From Saccoglossus kowalevskii (lineage: Eukaryota; Hemichordata; Enteropneusta; Harrimaniidae): DNA of 55,287 bases. The position numbers and the translations under genes were made by a program. Below are positions 1-11,344 of the stretch, piece by piece. The notes under the pieces are model-generated. The model was not told the origin of the DNA and searched no databases. It saw only the letters and a program-made list of their open reading frames with translations. Positions within the stretch are counted from its first letter, which is position 1; each line of letters opens with the position of its first letter. The DNA lies in NCBI RefSeq assembly GCF_000003605.2, contig NW_003135341.1:303127-358413 (forward strand). Direction: 5' to 3'.

Positions 1-609
1 ACTACGGCTAATCTTCAAACATTAAATCTTTGCTAATTATACTCATTACCACATAATTGGCTTGACTAATTCTTACTTTCCCTGTAGTTTTAACTGAAGT
101 TCACACACACTAACCATAACACTAATTAACTGTCACTCTCACCAACTGATAGTGGGTTCTCAAGTATCAATGAACACCGGCTGGTATACATATACTCACA
201 TGTACTAGCTATCGTACCCTACTCTTAATCGTATGAAATCATTAAGGTCTAATTATTTCAATCGGTTACATATGCAAGTACAGAAACAAGTCAATACAAA
301 ACAATTAGAGAATGATAAGCATGGTGAAGCATTTGATCAAGCAATAGAAGATCTTCAAAATGCAGATATTAATAATTTTGATAATGGGACTCCAAATTCC
401 GAACACCAACAACAGCAAGATTTGGCCGAAAGTTCACAGCCAAGTGACAACTTAAGTTCTTTCATGCCATGTAATGAGAGTCATGCGCAGTTGACATTGG
501 ACAAGATATTGGAATTGCTGTAAACAATCCAAACATGGAAGAACTACAACAGCCAAGAATGAGTGACACTGAACTCAATCCTCTAATATGCCAACAGAAA
601 GAGTTTTAC

Positions 610-1960
610 TATCATGTATTGCATTAGATAAAAACAAAGAAAGGTCCTTTACATGTATTTTTAACTGGCTGTGCTGGCGTTGGAAAATCTCTTGTTCTCA
701 GAGTATTGTATCAAGTACTGCTAAAATAACTTTCCAGCACTCGTGGTGAAATTCTGATGACATAAAGCTATAACTGATGGCACCTATTGGCATGGCTACA
801 ATATCAAAGGCTCTACTATACACTCAGCTCTACAAATTCCTACTTGTCAAAGTTTACATCATACCAAATTTACAGCTGAGAGACTGAATACTTTACGAGC
901 AAGGTATATGAAGTTAGAAGTTGTGTTCATAGATGAAATAAGTATGGTTGGTAATTCTATGATGAATTATATAAATCGTAGATGGCAAATAACCAAAACT
1001 TTGGTGTAAGTATAATTGCTGTTGGTGACTTATTTTATTTACGACCTGTGATAAACTTATGGAAAGATTCGTTCACAACGTTTGAATTGAAAGACATTAT
1101 GAGACAAAAGGATGATTTGAATTTCGCTCAATTACAAAATACAAATGACATTAGCATATTCCAAATCCGGATTGTACAAACTGACATAGAAAGTCCACCA
1201 TATGATGAGACATCGTTATATATTTTTTGCAAAAATAAATTGCTGAATAACTACAATTTATTAGTATATAATAATCTGACTGACATACAAAACAGATGTA
1301 TATGTCTCTGACAGTATAGTTTGAGACATGCCTCAAAGTGTAAAACAACAAACTTTGAATTATGCTGATACTCTTAAACCACAGAAGACCATATGATTAT
1401 TTTACCAATTGTCAGTTGGGACTGACCAACGAGTAGAGCTGTGCATTAATCTAAGTGTACAAGATGTGTTGGTTAATGGCACTCCTGAGTAATAAAGTTG
1501 ATTGATGGTCCAAACTTGCAACAAGTCACCATATTATGGATTCAGTTTGATGATGAGAAGGTTGGTAGAAATTTGCGTTATGAAAAACGTCATTTAATGC
1601 ATAACAATATTTGCAATGCAAGGACACCAATAATGCAGATTTCTCGCCAATTTAGAGTAGGGTGACATAAAAATGTAGAGGTATTTAGAAAACAATTCCC
1701 GGTTAGACCTGCCAGTGCAAAATCTGTACTTAAATGCCAAGGTGGCACACTCAATGAGATAGTTGTTGATTTTACTACACCCCGGAAAGGTAACCCAGTA
1801 CCTTCACATATGCAATATGTTGCTCTTAGTAGAGTTTCTAAACTTAGTGGTCTCCATATTAAAAACCTATATGAGGACAAGATATCTGTTAACATCCAGG
1901 TTGAAGAAGAAATGCAACGTATTACAAAATATGCAACTATGAAACAATGTCTAACTTTCT
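610..1960 (+). pseudogene. Pif1-like helicase domain of the Helentron, broken
   Basis: Translated pieces in shifting frames give the SF1 helicase motifs in order. Walker A reads GCAGVGKS at about 669-692. Walker B reads VVFIDEISMVG at about 918-950. The next motif reads AVGDLFYLRP at about 1018-1047. The C-terminal motif reads HMQYVALSRVSKLSGLH at about 1808-1858. These match the Pif1-like helicase that unwinds DNA during rolling-circle transposition. At least three frame changes or stops separate the motifs, for example a TAG soon after base 620. No full-length product is possible. Confidence 0.85.
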
Positions 1961-1973
1961 TATACAGTACCAA

Positions 1974-2038
1974 TAATACATTTGTGATTGCTCATCAAAA
2001 TGTTAATACATTTTATTTGTGATTGCTCATCAAAATGT
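1974..2038 (+). repeat. Short direct duplication inside the Helentron
   Basis: The phrase atttgtgattgctcatcaaa occurs twice about 35 bp apart, at the helicase-endonuclease junction. It looks like a local slippage duplication that adds to the frame breaks. Confidence 0.8.
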
Positions 2039-2651
2039 AAGATCACTACACCGACATTATAAGGATGTTGTTAATGTTGTACTGAGATTCCAATGACTCC
2101 TACAGTATAGATGGTTTTGAAATGTACCGAAGTGATAGTACTATGGAACAGTTTACAAGACCTCATCATAGAACAGTTTTATACACCAAATTAAACTCAC
2201 TTGAACAGTTGCACATTTACTTAAACAACATGGTACATACTTAATGTTGTCAATACACAAAACACTATATGGGCTTGTTCAGGTTGTTAGTGTGTATCGA
2301 TCACCATCATTATCACTTCAAAATTCTCTACATACTTTCATGAAGCTTTTGGAGAATATGAACCACAATCTACCCACTGTCATAATTGGTGATTTCAATG
2401 TTGACCTATTACAGCAGACTGATGCTTCCAAACAGTTGACAGAACTGATGACAGAAATGTATCACTATACTCAACTGGTTAACCAGTCCACTACAGATTA
2501 TGGTTCTTGCCTTGATCATATTTATACAAACATTCACACTGCTAGGAGTGGAGTACTTGAATCATACTACAGTGATCATAAACCTATATGGATTGCACTG
2601 AACTGCTTTGACCTCTTAGTCACGTGTGTACGTTCATGTCGTCATCGTTGA
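1985..2651 (+). pseudogene. APE-like endonuclease domain of the Helentron
   Basis: The open stretch 2244-2651 carries the endonuclease/exonuclease/phosphatase fold motifs IGDFNVDLL (metal-binding Asp and Asn), a CLDHIYTN segment and the terminal YYSDHKPIW with the catalytic Asp-His pair. Upstream, near 2020-2060, a fragment reading NVRSLHRHYKDVV resembles the N-terminus of the same domain, but stops separate it from the rest. The domain lies directly behind the helicase, as expected for a Helentron. A solo CR1- or L2-type LINE endonuclease is the alternative, but no reverse transcriptase follows. Confidence 0.8.
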
Positions 2652-2723
2652 TCACGCATTTCAAAGCTGCTCGCATCTTGCGTGTCTTTACTGTGTTTTT
2701 AAAAAGTTTAGATCTCAGTCAAA

Positions 2724-2889
2724 ATGAGCAAATCATATAGTAAACGCTCAACGTACAAGCCGTCACCACATCCTTCCATGACATCCATGAGGATGAGAGA
2801 TCAGGGTGACAGCGTACCAGTGACTACAAGTACAAGTACAACGACAACAACAATGGTGTTACCCCCAACTCAACACGATACAGTTTCAG
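2724..2889 (+). CDS. Candidate first coding exon, Ser/Thr-rich, unknown
   Basis: An ATG (context gtcaaaATGa) opens 55 codons rich in Ser, Thr, Lys and Pro, including a run of Thr and Ser, and ends at a good splice donor TTTCAG|GTAAGC in phase 1. There is no signal peptide and no recognised domain. No partner exon was proven. The next phase-1 acceptor with an open frame is near 4568, but that exon is also served by the signal-peptide exon at 4087. It could instead belong to a 3' flank of the Helentron. Weak call. Confidence 0.3.
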
Positions 2890-4086
2890 GTAAGCATGAT
2901 AATATTGACGGTATACTTTCATCTTATACTATCGCATTTCATTCTGTTATTTATTTGATTTACGAACTGTTTTAGTGTTCCCGATAACTTGATAATGTCG
3001 TGTTTCTAAAACATAGACATGAAGCAACATCCTTACACAGTTGTCACAGGGATCATGGAAAGGCAATTACGACAGTACTTTCGTTCAACGATACATTTCA
3101 ATCAGTGTAATTTGTTTAATTCCATAACTTGTTGAATCTTCTATCAATAATACCCACATAAACAACTTGAAAGCGTCTCCTTATTCGCAATGCAAAAAAC
3201 TTCACATTCTTCGACGAAATCTGAACTTAGTTCATTCATAGACCTAAAAAATGAGGCTTGACTCCCTTCGATGCTGCATTGTTATCATGACTGTTGCTGA
3301 ATAGATTAAAGTTCATGTATTTATCGAGCAATTGATGAACGTGAATATTTAAGTACATGATTGGAGATTCACGGATAAGTTCGGCCATTTTCGTAAAACA
3401 AATCTAAAAATAGCAGACTTCGTCAGTTCATCAGGTTTTTCAAGCAGGACTAATTCCTTGGATAAACATAACCATATTCATGTATTTATCGAGAGATTGA
3501 TGAACGTGAATATTTAAGTACATGATTGGAGGTTCACGGATAAGTTCGGCCATTTCCGTAAAACAATTCTAAAAATAGCAGACTTCATTGTTGTTCAAGC
3601 AGCACTAATTTCTTGGATAAACAGAACTTTATAATTAGCATTATGACAGTGTACCAGAAAATTGTGTGTTGTGGATAATTTGCATACTAATTAACATAAT
3701 TTATAGTTTCATTTTTTTTAAATGAACACTGTATACAGTGAAACACTTTAGGAAATTAAAATGAGATATATTGCCAGAAATATATTGCATATGTAGTTAA
3801 TATTGTTAATTGGTTACAGTTATATAAAATTGATATTTGTAGTTATGAAAAAAAATCATAACTATGAAATCATCATCAAAATTGTGAATTACGTAAATTT
3901 GAGCTTCAATCATGTGTTGGTGATTTGCATACCTCATGTCAACAGTAAAACAACATGGCCACAGTTAGAAACTATCAATCACAGTCGGAATTATTTATTT
4001 TCCTATTCAAAATTGAGGTTAATTGTGCATGCTGAACAATTCAACTGTTGTCCTTACTTAATCAGCAAGAAAATAAATAGCTGATT
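2890..4086. other. Non-coding stretch with one tandem repeat
   Basis: Apart from the duplicated block at 3306-3622 I see no coding or RNA signal. Short open frames here have no domain and no splice context. Confidence 0.6.
3306..3622 (+). repeat. Two-copy tandem repeat, period about 166 bp
   Basis: Two long, highly similar copies begin near 3311 (gttcatgtatttatcgagc) and 3477 (attcatgtatttatcgag). Each continues through a shared stretch containing aagttcggccatt and ends near ggataaaca. A few substitutions and small indels separate the copies. Confidence 0.85.
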
Positions 4087-5175
4087 ATGAAAATGCGTCT
4101 CTGGTCTCTGGTGTGTTTACCAATAAACTTCGTTGTCCTGTCTTCCACAGTCAGTGATGAAGGTCAGTTATGGATGTCATCATACTTTACATATTTTTTA
4201 CCAATAATTCTCGTCTAGTGCATTGTCATGTTTATTTCATTTCTTCTTTTGAATGCAACAGAAGCTAAGCGAAACTATAGCGAGAATAGTACAATTGTAG
4301 TACCATTGCAGATGCGTTGTGTTAGCAATTGATAATATAAGCTACCAACACAATCAATGCAACAAATGTCCAAATAAATCAGCAATTGCCAGTTTGGCCA
4401 TGGTATTCCGTTATTCTCACTAACCTTAGCATGTTGTAGAAAAGGTCAGCCTTCTATTCAACTAAATTGCAACGTCAGTGGGCAACATTTTTATGAGAAA
4501 TATAGAATTTACCATAATTTAGTATAATGTTGGTTATGTTTTATTTATTTTTGAATATTATTTTCAGATCAAATAAACAATGATACACTCCAAGGACAAC
4601 TCTCAGTTAGAAGAAAACTAATTATATCAACTGGTAAGAAAACAATCTATATGAGCACTATTTCAATATCATCTAATTTACAGACAAAAATTAGATTTCT
4701 CTGCTACATGAACATATATATTTCTCCATTTATTTATTTAACAAAATAAGACAGATACAAATCGAAAACTCGCTGTAATAATTAGTTTCTGAGTTTCTAG
4801 GTTTCATAAAAACTACCCACTACTAGCCATTTCATTTCCTATTTTATTATACATAATAAACATTACCGGTATGAAACATTGATTTAAACATACTTAAAAC
4901 GTCAATTAGACTGACCCCCCTATGGGTCCTTGATATAAGTTCTGTCCCAATATGTTTTCAGGTGAGTGAACCGTATACCTTTCTTAATTAAAGCATCACT
5001 TGATATTCACTGCTTGTAACATTATGTAATACATTAATTTTAATATTTTATTTTAATTTCAGCAGCAGATCTGAATCACTGCCTGAGAAATCATATATCG
5101 CACAGGTATTTAACTGCGCCTAGGATACAAGAACTATGGGTACAAATTATTAGCCCAGTCCCAATATGTTTTCAG
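4087..5175 (+). CDS. Candidate secreted-protein gene start, three exons
   Basis: Three exons fit by splice site and phase: 4087-4162, 4568-4633 and 5063-5175. Exon 1 encodes a likely signal peptide, starting MKMRLWSLVCLPINFVV with small residues before a cleavage site near SSTVS, and ends GAAG|GTCAGT in phase 1. Exon 2 runs from TTTTCAG| to ACTG|GTAAGA, phase 1 to 1. Exon 3 opens at a CAGCAG tandem acceptor and ends TTTTCAG|GTAAGT in phase 0. The 5' end is plausible for an extracellular protein, but I recognise no domain and could not find the next phase-0 exon. Exon 3 lies within a tandem repeat whose other copies are not open, so the third exon is the weakest. The gene may be truncated. Confidence 0.4.
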
Positions 5176-5480
5176 GTAAGTGAACTGTATACCTTCATTA
5201 ATTAAAGCATCACTTGATATTCACTGCTCGTAATATATTTTAATGAATTAATTTTAATATTTATTTTAATTTATTTTTATTTCAACACTAGATGTGATTC
5301 ACTGCCTGAAAATTCTTATATCGCAGAAATTCAACTGCGACTAGACTGACCCCACTATTGGTACAAGTTATAAGTCCTGACACAATATGTTTTCAGGTAA
5401 GGGCACTGTATTGTACCATTATCTGAACCATCACTTGATGTTCACTGCTTGTAACATTACATCTGTTTAATTCTTTTAAA
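4895..5480 (+). repeat. Three-copy tandem repeat carrying splice-site-like motifs
   Basis: The phrase caatatgttttcagg followed by a donor-like gt(g/a)ag occurs at about 4949, 5162 and 5384, so the period is about 214-221 bp. Each copy continues with a block containing atcacttgat(a/g)ttcactgct. Copy 2 and copy 3 also share an upstream exon-like part (ttcactgcctga). Copy 2 is open and is used as exon 3 of the candidate gene at 4087. Copy 3 has an in-frame stop. Confidence 0.8.
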
Positions 5481-6290
5481 ATATTCCTCTCATTAGTAAA
5501 TAGTGCCCTCACTAAACAATAATTAGAATGAGTGATTTTTGTTTGTTGTGTCATTGTTTAGACACCCTGCAGCTTGCAATGGTATGGTTCAAATCAAAAT
5601 TTGATATGGCGGTGTCTTCTAATAACATGGCATCAACATTATTTCTGCTCATTTATTTACTGTTGTAGATCCTGAGAACTAGCCACTGAATATGATGTCG
5701 GGAATAAATGGTATTCTGAACAAGCTTTATTAATTATTGCTGGCAATCTTCCAATATGAATTGGGAGCAAACTGTGACAGTCGTTGTATTGTTATGCTTC
5801 TAAAATATTTTTTTCAAATGTCTTATTTTTTTTTAATATTAGAATTTCTTTTCTTTGGGAAGGTTCTTCTATAAAAATAGAACAGATATACTTATGAATA
5901 TAGCACCTACTGCTCTTTTGAAAATTACACCAACAATTCTTTTTCATTATTCAAGTACAGATTTATGCGAAAAATGAGTTTGTACTTGTCAGGGTAATTT
6001 GAACAACTTCAACAATGTGAAGCCAAGACATACAATAATACAAGTCTACAATAAAAAATACAAAGACTTTTTGTTAGGCTCTGGGTTCCTATAAACCTGC
6101 ATCTGCGTCTTAAATTATTGATACAATTGTTCAAATCTTAATTAATTTATGAAATGATCACTAGACACTATATAATAATTTGCACAATTGTTATAAATAA
6201 ATTATTCTTCTAACCATTACATATAATTCTCGAAATATTCCATTTGTCAGAGATTTCACAAGTCGCAACTAATGACGTCACAGCTTTGTA
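5481..6290. other. No feature seen
   Basis: AT-rich sequence with no long open frame, domain, RNA structure or repeat that I could support. Confidence 0.5.
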
Positions 6291-6470
6291 GCCATCATAT
6301 ATATTTACATTGACTACCATATTGAATCTCATCTGTACAATGCGACAATTCAGCATTTATCATCTGTGGCAAATTGTAGCATGTAATTCCAGCAAATGAA
6401 GACGGCCTGTCACTGATGTTTTGAACATATTGGTTCATAATGGGGAAAAAGAGGCCCCGAGAAATATGAT
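6290..6470 (-). pseudogene. Decayed sushi (CCP) exon
   Basis: Read on the minus strand, a stretch with the pattern TCYNLP...C...YGSQCKYI resembles the first half of a sushi/complement-control domain. The expected next Cys is replaced by a TGA stop immediately after CKYI. No good splice acceptor precedes it. It resembles the neighbouring fragment at 6780-7000, so both probably come from one multi-sushi gene. Confidence 0.5.
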
Positions 6471-6769
6471 CTAGTCCCATGTAATCGACCTAGGTGTAAT
6501 ATTTGTTCTAGTTACATATTCTGATTGCTCAAAATGTCTAGCTATATTGAATAGTTACTTAGGACAACGATTACCGAATATAACTAACAACTAGCATTAT
6601 TTTTACTGAAAATAATATTTGATGGACAATGATCTTAATATATAACTTGTCATCACAGTCTTTCTAAAAGTTTTTTCAAGTTTTCAAATATCCACCTTTG
6701 ATTAATATCACTTCTTGGAATTATTACATTATTTTGAACAGTATGCAAGATAAGTGTATTTATTCACGA

Positions 6770-7000
6770 CGTATGCTTATATTTATATTAATAATTTCTA
6801 ATAAGTTGTAACACGTACTGTTGCAACACACAATATCAATATCCCATCCTCCAGTCATATTACATGTCGTAACCATAACGTCATATTCACTATTTGATGG
6901 AAATCTAGTATTTGTTCCAACTGGAGGTAAACCAGTATTGTAACCTGTATCACATATATATGTACATTGGCTACCATAGTTCATAATATTTGTACATGAC
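6770..7000 (-). pseudogene. Decayed sushi (CCP) exons
   Basis: The minus strand reads YGSQCTYICDTGYN, then TTCNMTGGWD and a Cys, which is the second half of a sushi domain with its Trp and Cys. It is followed at once by TCYNLLEI, the start of another unit. The frame ends after about 74 codons without a splice donor I can support. Sushi domains mediate protein-protein binding in complement-type and adhesion proteins. It is on the same strand as the receptor locus upstream but no link is proven. Confidence 0.5.
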
Positions 7001-7204
7001 GAGTATCCAGTATCCAGTATTTGTCTGTGAATAACAATATAAACCTAAAAAAACCAAGCATGGTACGTCCCCGTAAGTTAACAAATCTAAGTTATATAGT
7101 AACATACTGTAGAATACTGAATCATTCCTTCAGCCAAAATAAAGTATTTTACAGTAGTACAAGTACTTGTTCATATCGAGAAACATTGCTCTGGAACAGC
7201 AATA

Positions 7205-7700
7205 ATTAAAAAAAATGGCCACCAGTCGGCGATTTTGAATCGGATTGTCAAACCAATACAGCTGTATATCTACGATGTATAATGAGTAAATATAAAATTT
7301 ATTAAAAATCATTCAAAGCATATCAGATATATAGCACTAGAGCCGCATTCACTAAAACAAAATGTCTGCTAGTCGGTCATTTTGAATCCGATCTGAAAAA
7401 GAAAATAATGTGCATCTGAAACCCATAATATCTAATATATGTACCAAGTTAGAATGAAATCCATCTATACATGCCGAGAACGAGTTTCTGAAGTCTAATT
7501 AATGTTTTCTAGCACAAAAATGGCCACTATTCGGCCATTTTTAATCGGATCGTCGAACCAATATATTTGTATATCTATGAGATGATGAATAATGAATATT
7601 TAAAATTTGAATATAGTTAGCCAAACCAGAAATAAGACACTTACTAGAACCGCATTCAGTAAAACAAAATGACCATTTTCAATCTTATCTGAAAACCAAA
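7205..7700 (+). repeat. Two-copy tandem repeat, period about 306 bp
   Basis: Blocks beginning aaaatggccac near 7212 and 7516 share attcggcc/agtcggcg, ttaatcggat or ttgaatcggat, and a following gtatatctatga-like stretch. Second blocks near 7335 and 7640 share agccgcattcactaaaac or aaccgcattcagtaaaac. The unit looks like a dispersed satellite. Confidence 0.75.
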
Positions 7701-7820
7701 ATGACGCGTGAATAAGCCCGAGCCTGCCCTCTATCTGAGGTTGAAAGATAATTTCGCGAGCCACCCAGTGTTTATCTTGCCACATAAAGTTGTTGAATGT
7801 TGTTTGCAGCGATTCGATCA
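7660..7820 (-). pseudogene. LINE reverse-transcriptase C-terminal fragment
   Basis: The minus strand translates as FNNFMWQDKHWVAREII followed by PQIEGRLGLI. This is the pattern of the post-RT region of L1/Tx1-like LINE ORF2 proteins (FxW...K..RV....L..P...GGLGL). Only about 50 residues remain, flanked by repeat sequence, so this is a short dead fragment of a non-LTR retrotransposon. Confidence 0.6.
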
Positions 7821-7965
7821 GATCTTCGGGGCAGACATAGAATGAGACAATGCCACAGTTTGGATGCACAAAGCTCATTGATGACCAGTACCCGACCACG
7901 GTAAGACCACGGTACCCATTGTAAATATATGAGAATTGCGGATCGTGGCCTTCCTGTGAAAACAC

Positions 7966-9050
7966 AAATAGCAGTCTATGGTATGTTGAACAAAGTTTGC
8001 AATCATCACACTTTCTATTACAGGGTTATTACTTTGTCGCAGAGCAGGTTGATACGAGTGACGTCATTGGTTAGTATTATCCACAAACCCAATTTGATTT
8101 GTAATATAGCCAATGACACAACGGATACCACCCAGTTCTACCAATAGGTATCAGGTGATACAATTTTATCACATGAGCAAATTTGGATACGACAGAGATA
8201 TCAAGATATTACAGAACTACGATTACGAAACATATGCTATTTTATGTTAATCGAATGTAATTTCTCAGCGCATGAGTGGAACGCAAATTTTCAGTTTTCA
8301 CTTGTTTTTTTGTTTTTTTGTTTTTTTTTCGAAATTGGCCAAAAATATTACATTTCTAAAAAAATGTTTTTGAAATATATGTTCATTTGTCATTCCTCTT
8401 CTTTGTTATCTGAATTTTCACGTGATAATAAATATTTATCACATGCATAACTTGCTAATCTCTACGATGAGCTATAACGCAGGGCAGATCAAAAATGTAT
8501 ATCACATAGTCTGACGTCACATACTGCTGATCTGTATTTGCGATGAAAGCACTACAAGGAAGTTGTCAGGACTTCCTGGGCTTATTTGCGATGGAATCTT
8601 CAAAGTAATAAAAAAATAATCTTAATACGTTGAATAAAAAAATACGAATGAGTAGAAGAGTCGCTTAAGCAATGCGGGACGCATGAAATCAAACTCCTTC
8701 ACGTAAACAAAATTAGCATACTACGCACTTGCAATGACATATTTGAAGTTAGTTTTGCAAAGTTCAACAATCTGTTATTTCTCTTTTGAACTGTGAAAAT
8801 TTAAACGCGTTTTTCTTTGTTGTTTTTTTTAAATCGCATTGTATCTTTGCAAATACAAATAGCGATTCGCAGAAAGGCTAAATCCAACGCACCGCTAGGC
8901 TTATCTTTTTGGCTGGATGTACTTGTCACAGATCAAATTATAATTGTCCCCTGCCTCGCAAACATAATCACTACACAAAGAAAACGTCCATAATATGAGG
9001 GGGAAATACGTTTCAACTCTCGGCTTAGTCGGTCAGTCGAGCACTCTATA
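7966..9050. other. No gene seen
   Basis: Poly-T stretches near 8308-8328 and 8820 and short open frames only. I looked here for the GPS and seven-helix exons expected downstream of the minus-strand GAIN exons and found none. Confidence 0.5.
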
Positions 9051-9054
9051 AGAA

Positions 9055-9175
9055 ACAGATCCCTGGGAAAAAGTCCCCAAGACTATCCTAAGACTGACCC
9101 AAGCCTCTCTCTAGACTAGACTCTAGACTGCCCAAGACTAGCCCAAGACTGCCTTAGACTGCGTCTATCATGGTG
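9055..9175 (+). repeat. Degenerate short tandem repeat (aagactgccc type)
   Basis: The motif aagactg/aagacta followed by cccaag recurs several times, with a run of ctagactagactctagactg in the middle. It is a decayed minisatellite. Confidence 0.7.
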
Positions 9176-10003
9176 TTCTCGCCAAGACCACCTAAAAACT
9201 CTTTATTCACTTTCAAAACCTTAACCAATTACAAAGCAGTTAAAAGACTATAAGGCGTGGCCTTCACACATTTAACCAATCACACTAAGTACTGAACACG
9301 TCATATCTTTTGATTAATCGTTCACTACATTAGTAACTGCGAATACCAAACTGTCAGAAATAGTAGTCCGAATAGCGACGGTTATATCGTAATTAGTTCC
9401 AAATCACTGAGTCGAGTTCCGTCCAGGATCCTCGCATGGGCCTAAACGATGACAGATATAACACAGCCATTCGCTAGTAATCAACTAAATAAGTCGAACA
9501 ACAGATACGTACAAACAATTTCATCATAATAATCTGGATATTAAACATCATGCAAATATTAGCCAATCGGAGATTGTTTTAATATTAGCACAAAAATCAT
9601 TTGATTGTTCATGTCGATGTTCGCAAAAACACATTGATGATATAATGTCATTTTAAATTTCTTGTTAGAACTGTTACCATCTCATTTTTTTATGCACTGA
9701 ATGTCACAATAATGACATTACAACCTAAAGAAGTGAAAGTCAACCCTAACACAATTACGTTGTTTCTGACAATGTGGATACTCGTACACAAGTCATGTTT
9801 TTTCCGATGTGTTAAAAATGTGTTAAAAAGATGTTATGTGTAGCCTTACCTTGTTTCCATATAACTGCATATTTATTGACACACATATATGTTGGTTGGA
9901 TGTCAATTTTGAATACAGTAATTATGTTTGTCTAGTTTCTACCCAACAGTCCTATATTGTTTTTATCATTCTATTAGAGCAAGTTTTTTCCTAAATGCAA
10001 CGA

Positions 10004-10005
<2 letters not shown>
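9176..10005. other. No feature seen
   Basis: AT-rich sequence without a supported gene, RNA or repeat. Confidence 0.5.

Positions 10006-10040
<35 letters not shown>
10006..10040. repeat. (AT)n microsatellite
   Basis: A pure alternating AT run of about 35 bp. Confidence 0.97.
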
Positions 10041-10043
<3 letters not shown>

Positions 10044-10298
10044 GTACTTTGTCATCATCTCGCGGCTAGGCACGAAGAAATATAATGTTATTATAGTACC
10101 AATGAGTAATTAAATTATATCACATTTTACTGCTTGTTGACCCGGAGTTGCAATAGATTAAATTAACTCTAACATTACTCAAAATAATGGTAAATGATTT
10201 TGATCGTGTTATTTAACATAACAGTCGTATTTGTGTAGTCGATATGCTCTTGATGACATATACCTAAAGACTAAACTATATAGTTCCTCTTATCTTAC

Positions 10299-10446
10299 CT
10301 GGTTCAGTCTCATAAAACTTCGCTTGGTATATGTAATTTTGGTACTGGTATTGTCGACTCATTAGGTGCTGCCGAACGTTTATTCTTTGTATGTACGGCA
10401 CGAAAATCTGGATCGACTTTACCATCTGCATATCTTCCGACCAGAT
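10299..10446 (-). pseudogene. GAIN-region exon 3 with frameshift
   Basis: In phase with the previous exon it reads DLVGRYADGKVD and then VPKLHIPSEVL, which matches the IP-x-E-V/A-L strand of GAIN domains, followed immediately by TGA. One missing base here would restore an open end at the good donor CCAG|GTAAGA. An alternative frame is open but lacks the GAIN motif and would not join in phase. Confidence 0.5.
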
Positions 10447-10528
10447 CTGAAAATATTGTGTTCTTATCAACTTGTATTCAAGAAATAATTAAAACGACAT
10501 GTACGATATCGAATTATAATTAGGTCAC

Positions 10529-10655
10529 CCTTCCCGATCTTTTCTCCCGGTATTACGATATCTATTCCTGTCTGGGTCGTGTGCTTATAAACAGTATCGG
10601 CGAAATTATCAAGCGTGGTAAATATACTGACGACATCATTTGTTATTACATGGCG
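10529..10655 (-). CDS. GAIN-region exon 2
   Basis: A 127-bp exon, phase 0 to 1, running from RHVITNDVVSIFTTLDNFAD to the IDIVIPGEKI strand. A helix followed by a beta strand is the usual transition inside GAIN. The acceptor TTGAAG| and donor AAGG|GTGACC are both weak. Confidence 0.5.
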
Positions 10656-10839
10656 CTTCAAATAATACACACAACAAGGTTAATTTAAGTCTCTAATCAG
10701 CGACACACAACCGTATATGTCAACAATAATACGCACTTATTTACAAAATAAAGTGTTACGAACAATTCTGATGAATGATGTACTCAGAGTATCAGAAAAA
10801 CAATGCCATTTTTTATTCATGTTAACCAGTCACTGCGCC

Positions 10840-10985
10840 CACACAATGGACATTTATAAACGGTTACCTGAAGAACGGTTAGGAAACTCTCTCGGTTCTT
10901 TTTTAAAAATGCGTATCCCGGCAAACATTTAAAAAAAGGGGAATTAGCATACTGCCGACGTTGCGGCGATCGTAATTTGCATAAA
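10840..10985 (+). repeat. Dispersed repeat, empty-site copy
   Basis: This copy reads cggttaggaaactctctcgg, then a stretch with ggcaaacatttaaa, and ends ttagcatactgccgacgttg. The reverse complement of the same family flanks the mariner at 22334-23584. A weaker related piece is at about 21610-21655. Confidence 0.75.
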
Positions 10986-11167
10986 ATTATATATTCGTTC
11001 TAAGACGATTCTATCGATTGTGATTTTCTGTAATGTCTATTTTTCTTACAAATGCTACCAATTAATACAGCATAGTTGGGACTTGGTATACATAATAACA
11101 CTGAAATATGTTTTTAATTGTCCAAATAAGATAAGTTTAAATGTTATTTTTGAAGTAATTACATTAC

Positions 11168-11344
11168 CTGGATGTAATAGTAAACAGCGTTGTAGTTTCC
11201 TGTAATGCCACTCAAAGCCATGTGATCAAGAATGTCCTTTATCAGAGCGATGTCGTCACCCATGGGAATAACTTGGCTCATAAGTCTTGCCTGCAAACTG
11301 TTCAGCAAGGCAGCGACTTGACCTGGATCGGTTACAACCATCGC
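11168..11344 (-). CDS. GAIN-region exon 1
   Basis: A 177-bp phase 0-0 exon (ATACAG| to CCAG|GTAATG). It encodes a helical stretch from AMVVTDPGQVAALLNSLQAR to the NYNAVYYY region. Helical repeats like this make up GAIN subdomain A of adhesion GPCRs. I base the call on its position behind HormR and on the next exons rather than on a diagnostic motif. Confidence 0.5.

Larger units (their letters stand above)
1..2640 (+). mobile_element. Decayed Helentron-like element (helicase plus endonuclease)
   Basis: A rolling-circle transposon remnant whose 5' part lies outside the window. The order on the plus strand is an unstructured linker (about 233-520), a Pif1-type SF1 helicase (about 610-1950) and an APE-like endonuclease (about 1985-2610). 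Helicase followed by endonuclease in one polyprotein is the hallmark of Helentrons, the Helitron variants with a captured retrotransposon-type endonuclease. The frame is broken repeatedly by stops and shifts, so the copy is dead. The Rep nuclease domain is not visible and would lie upstream of base 1. The exact 3' end was not found. Confidence 0.8.
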
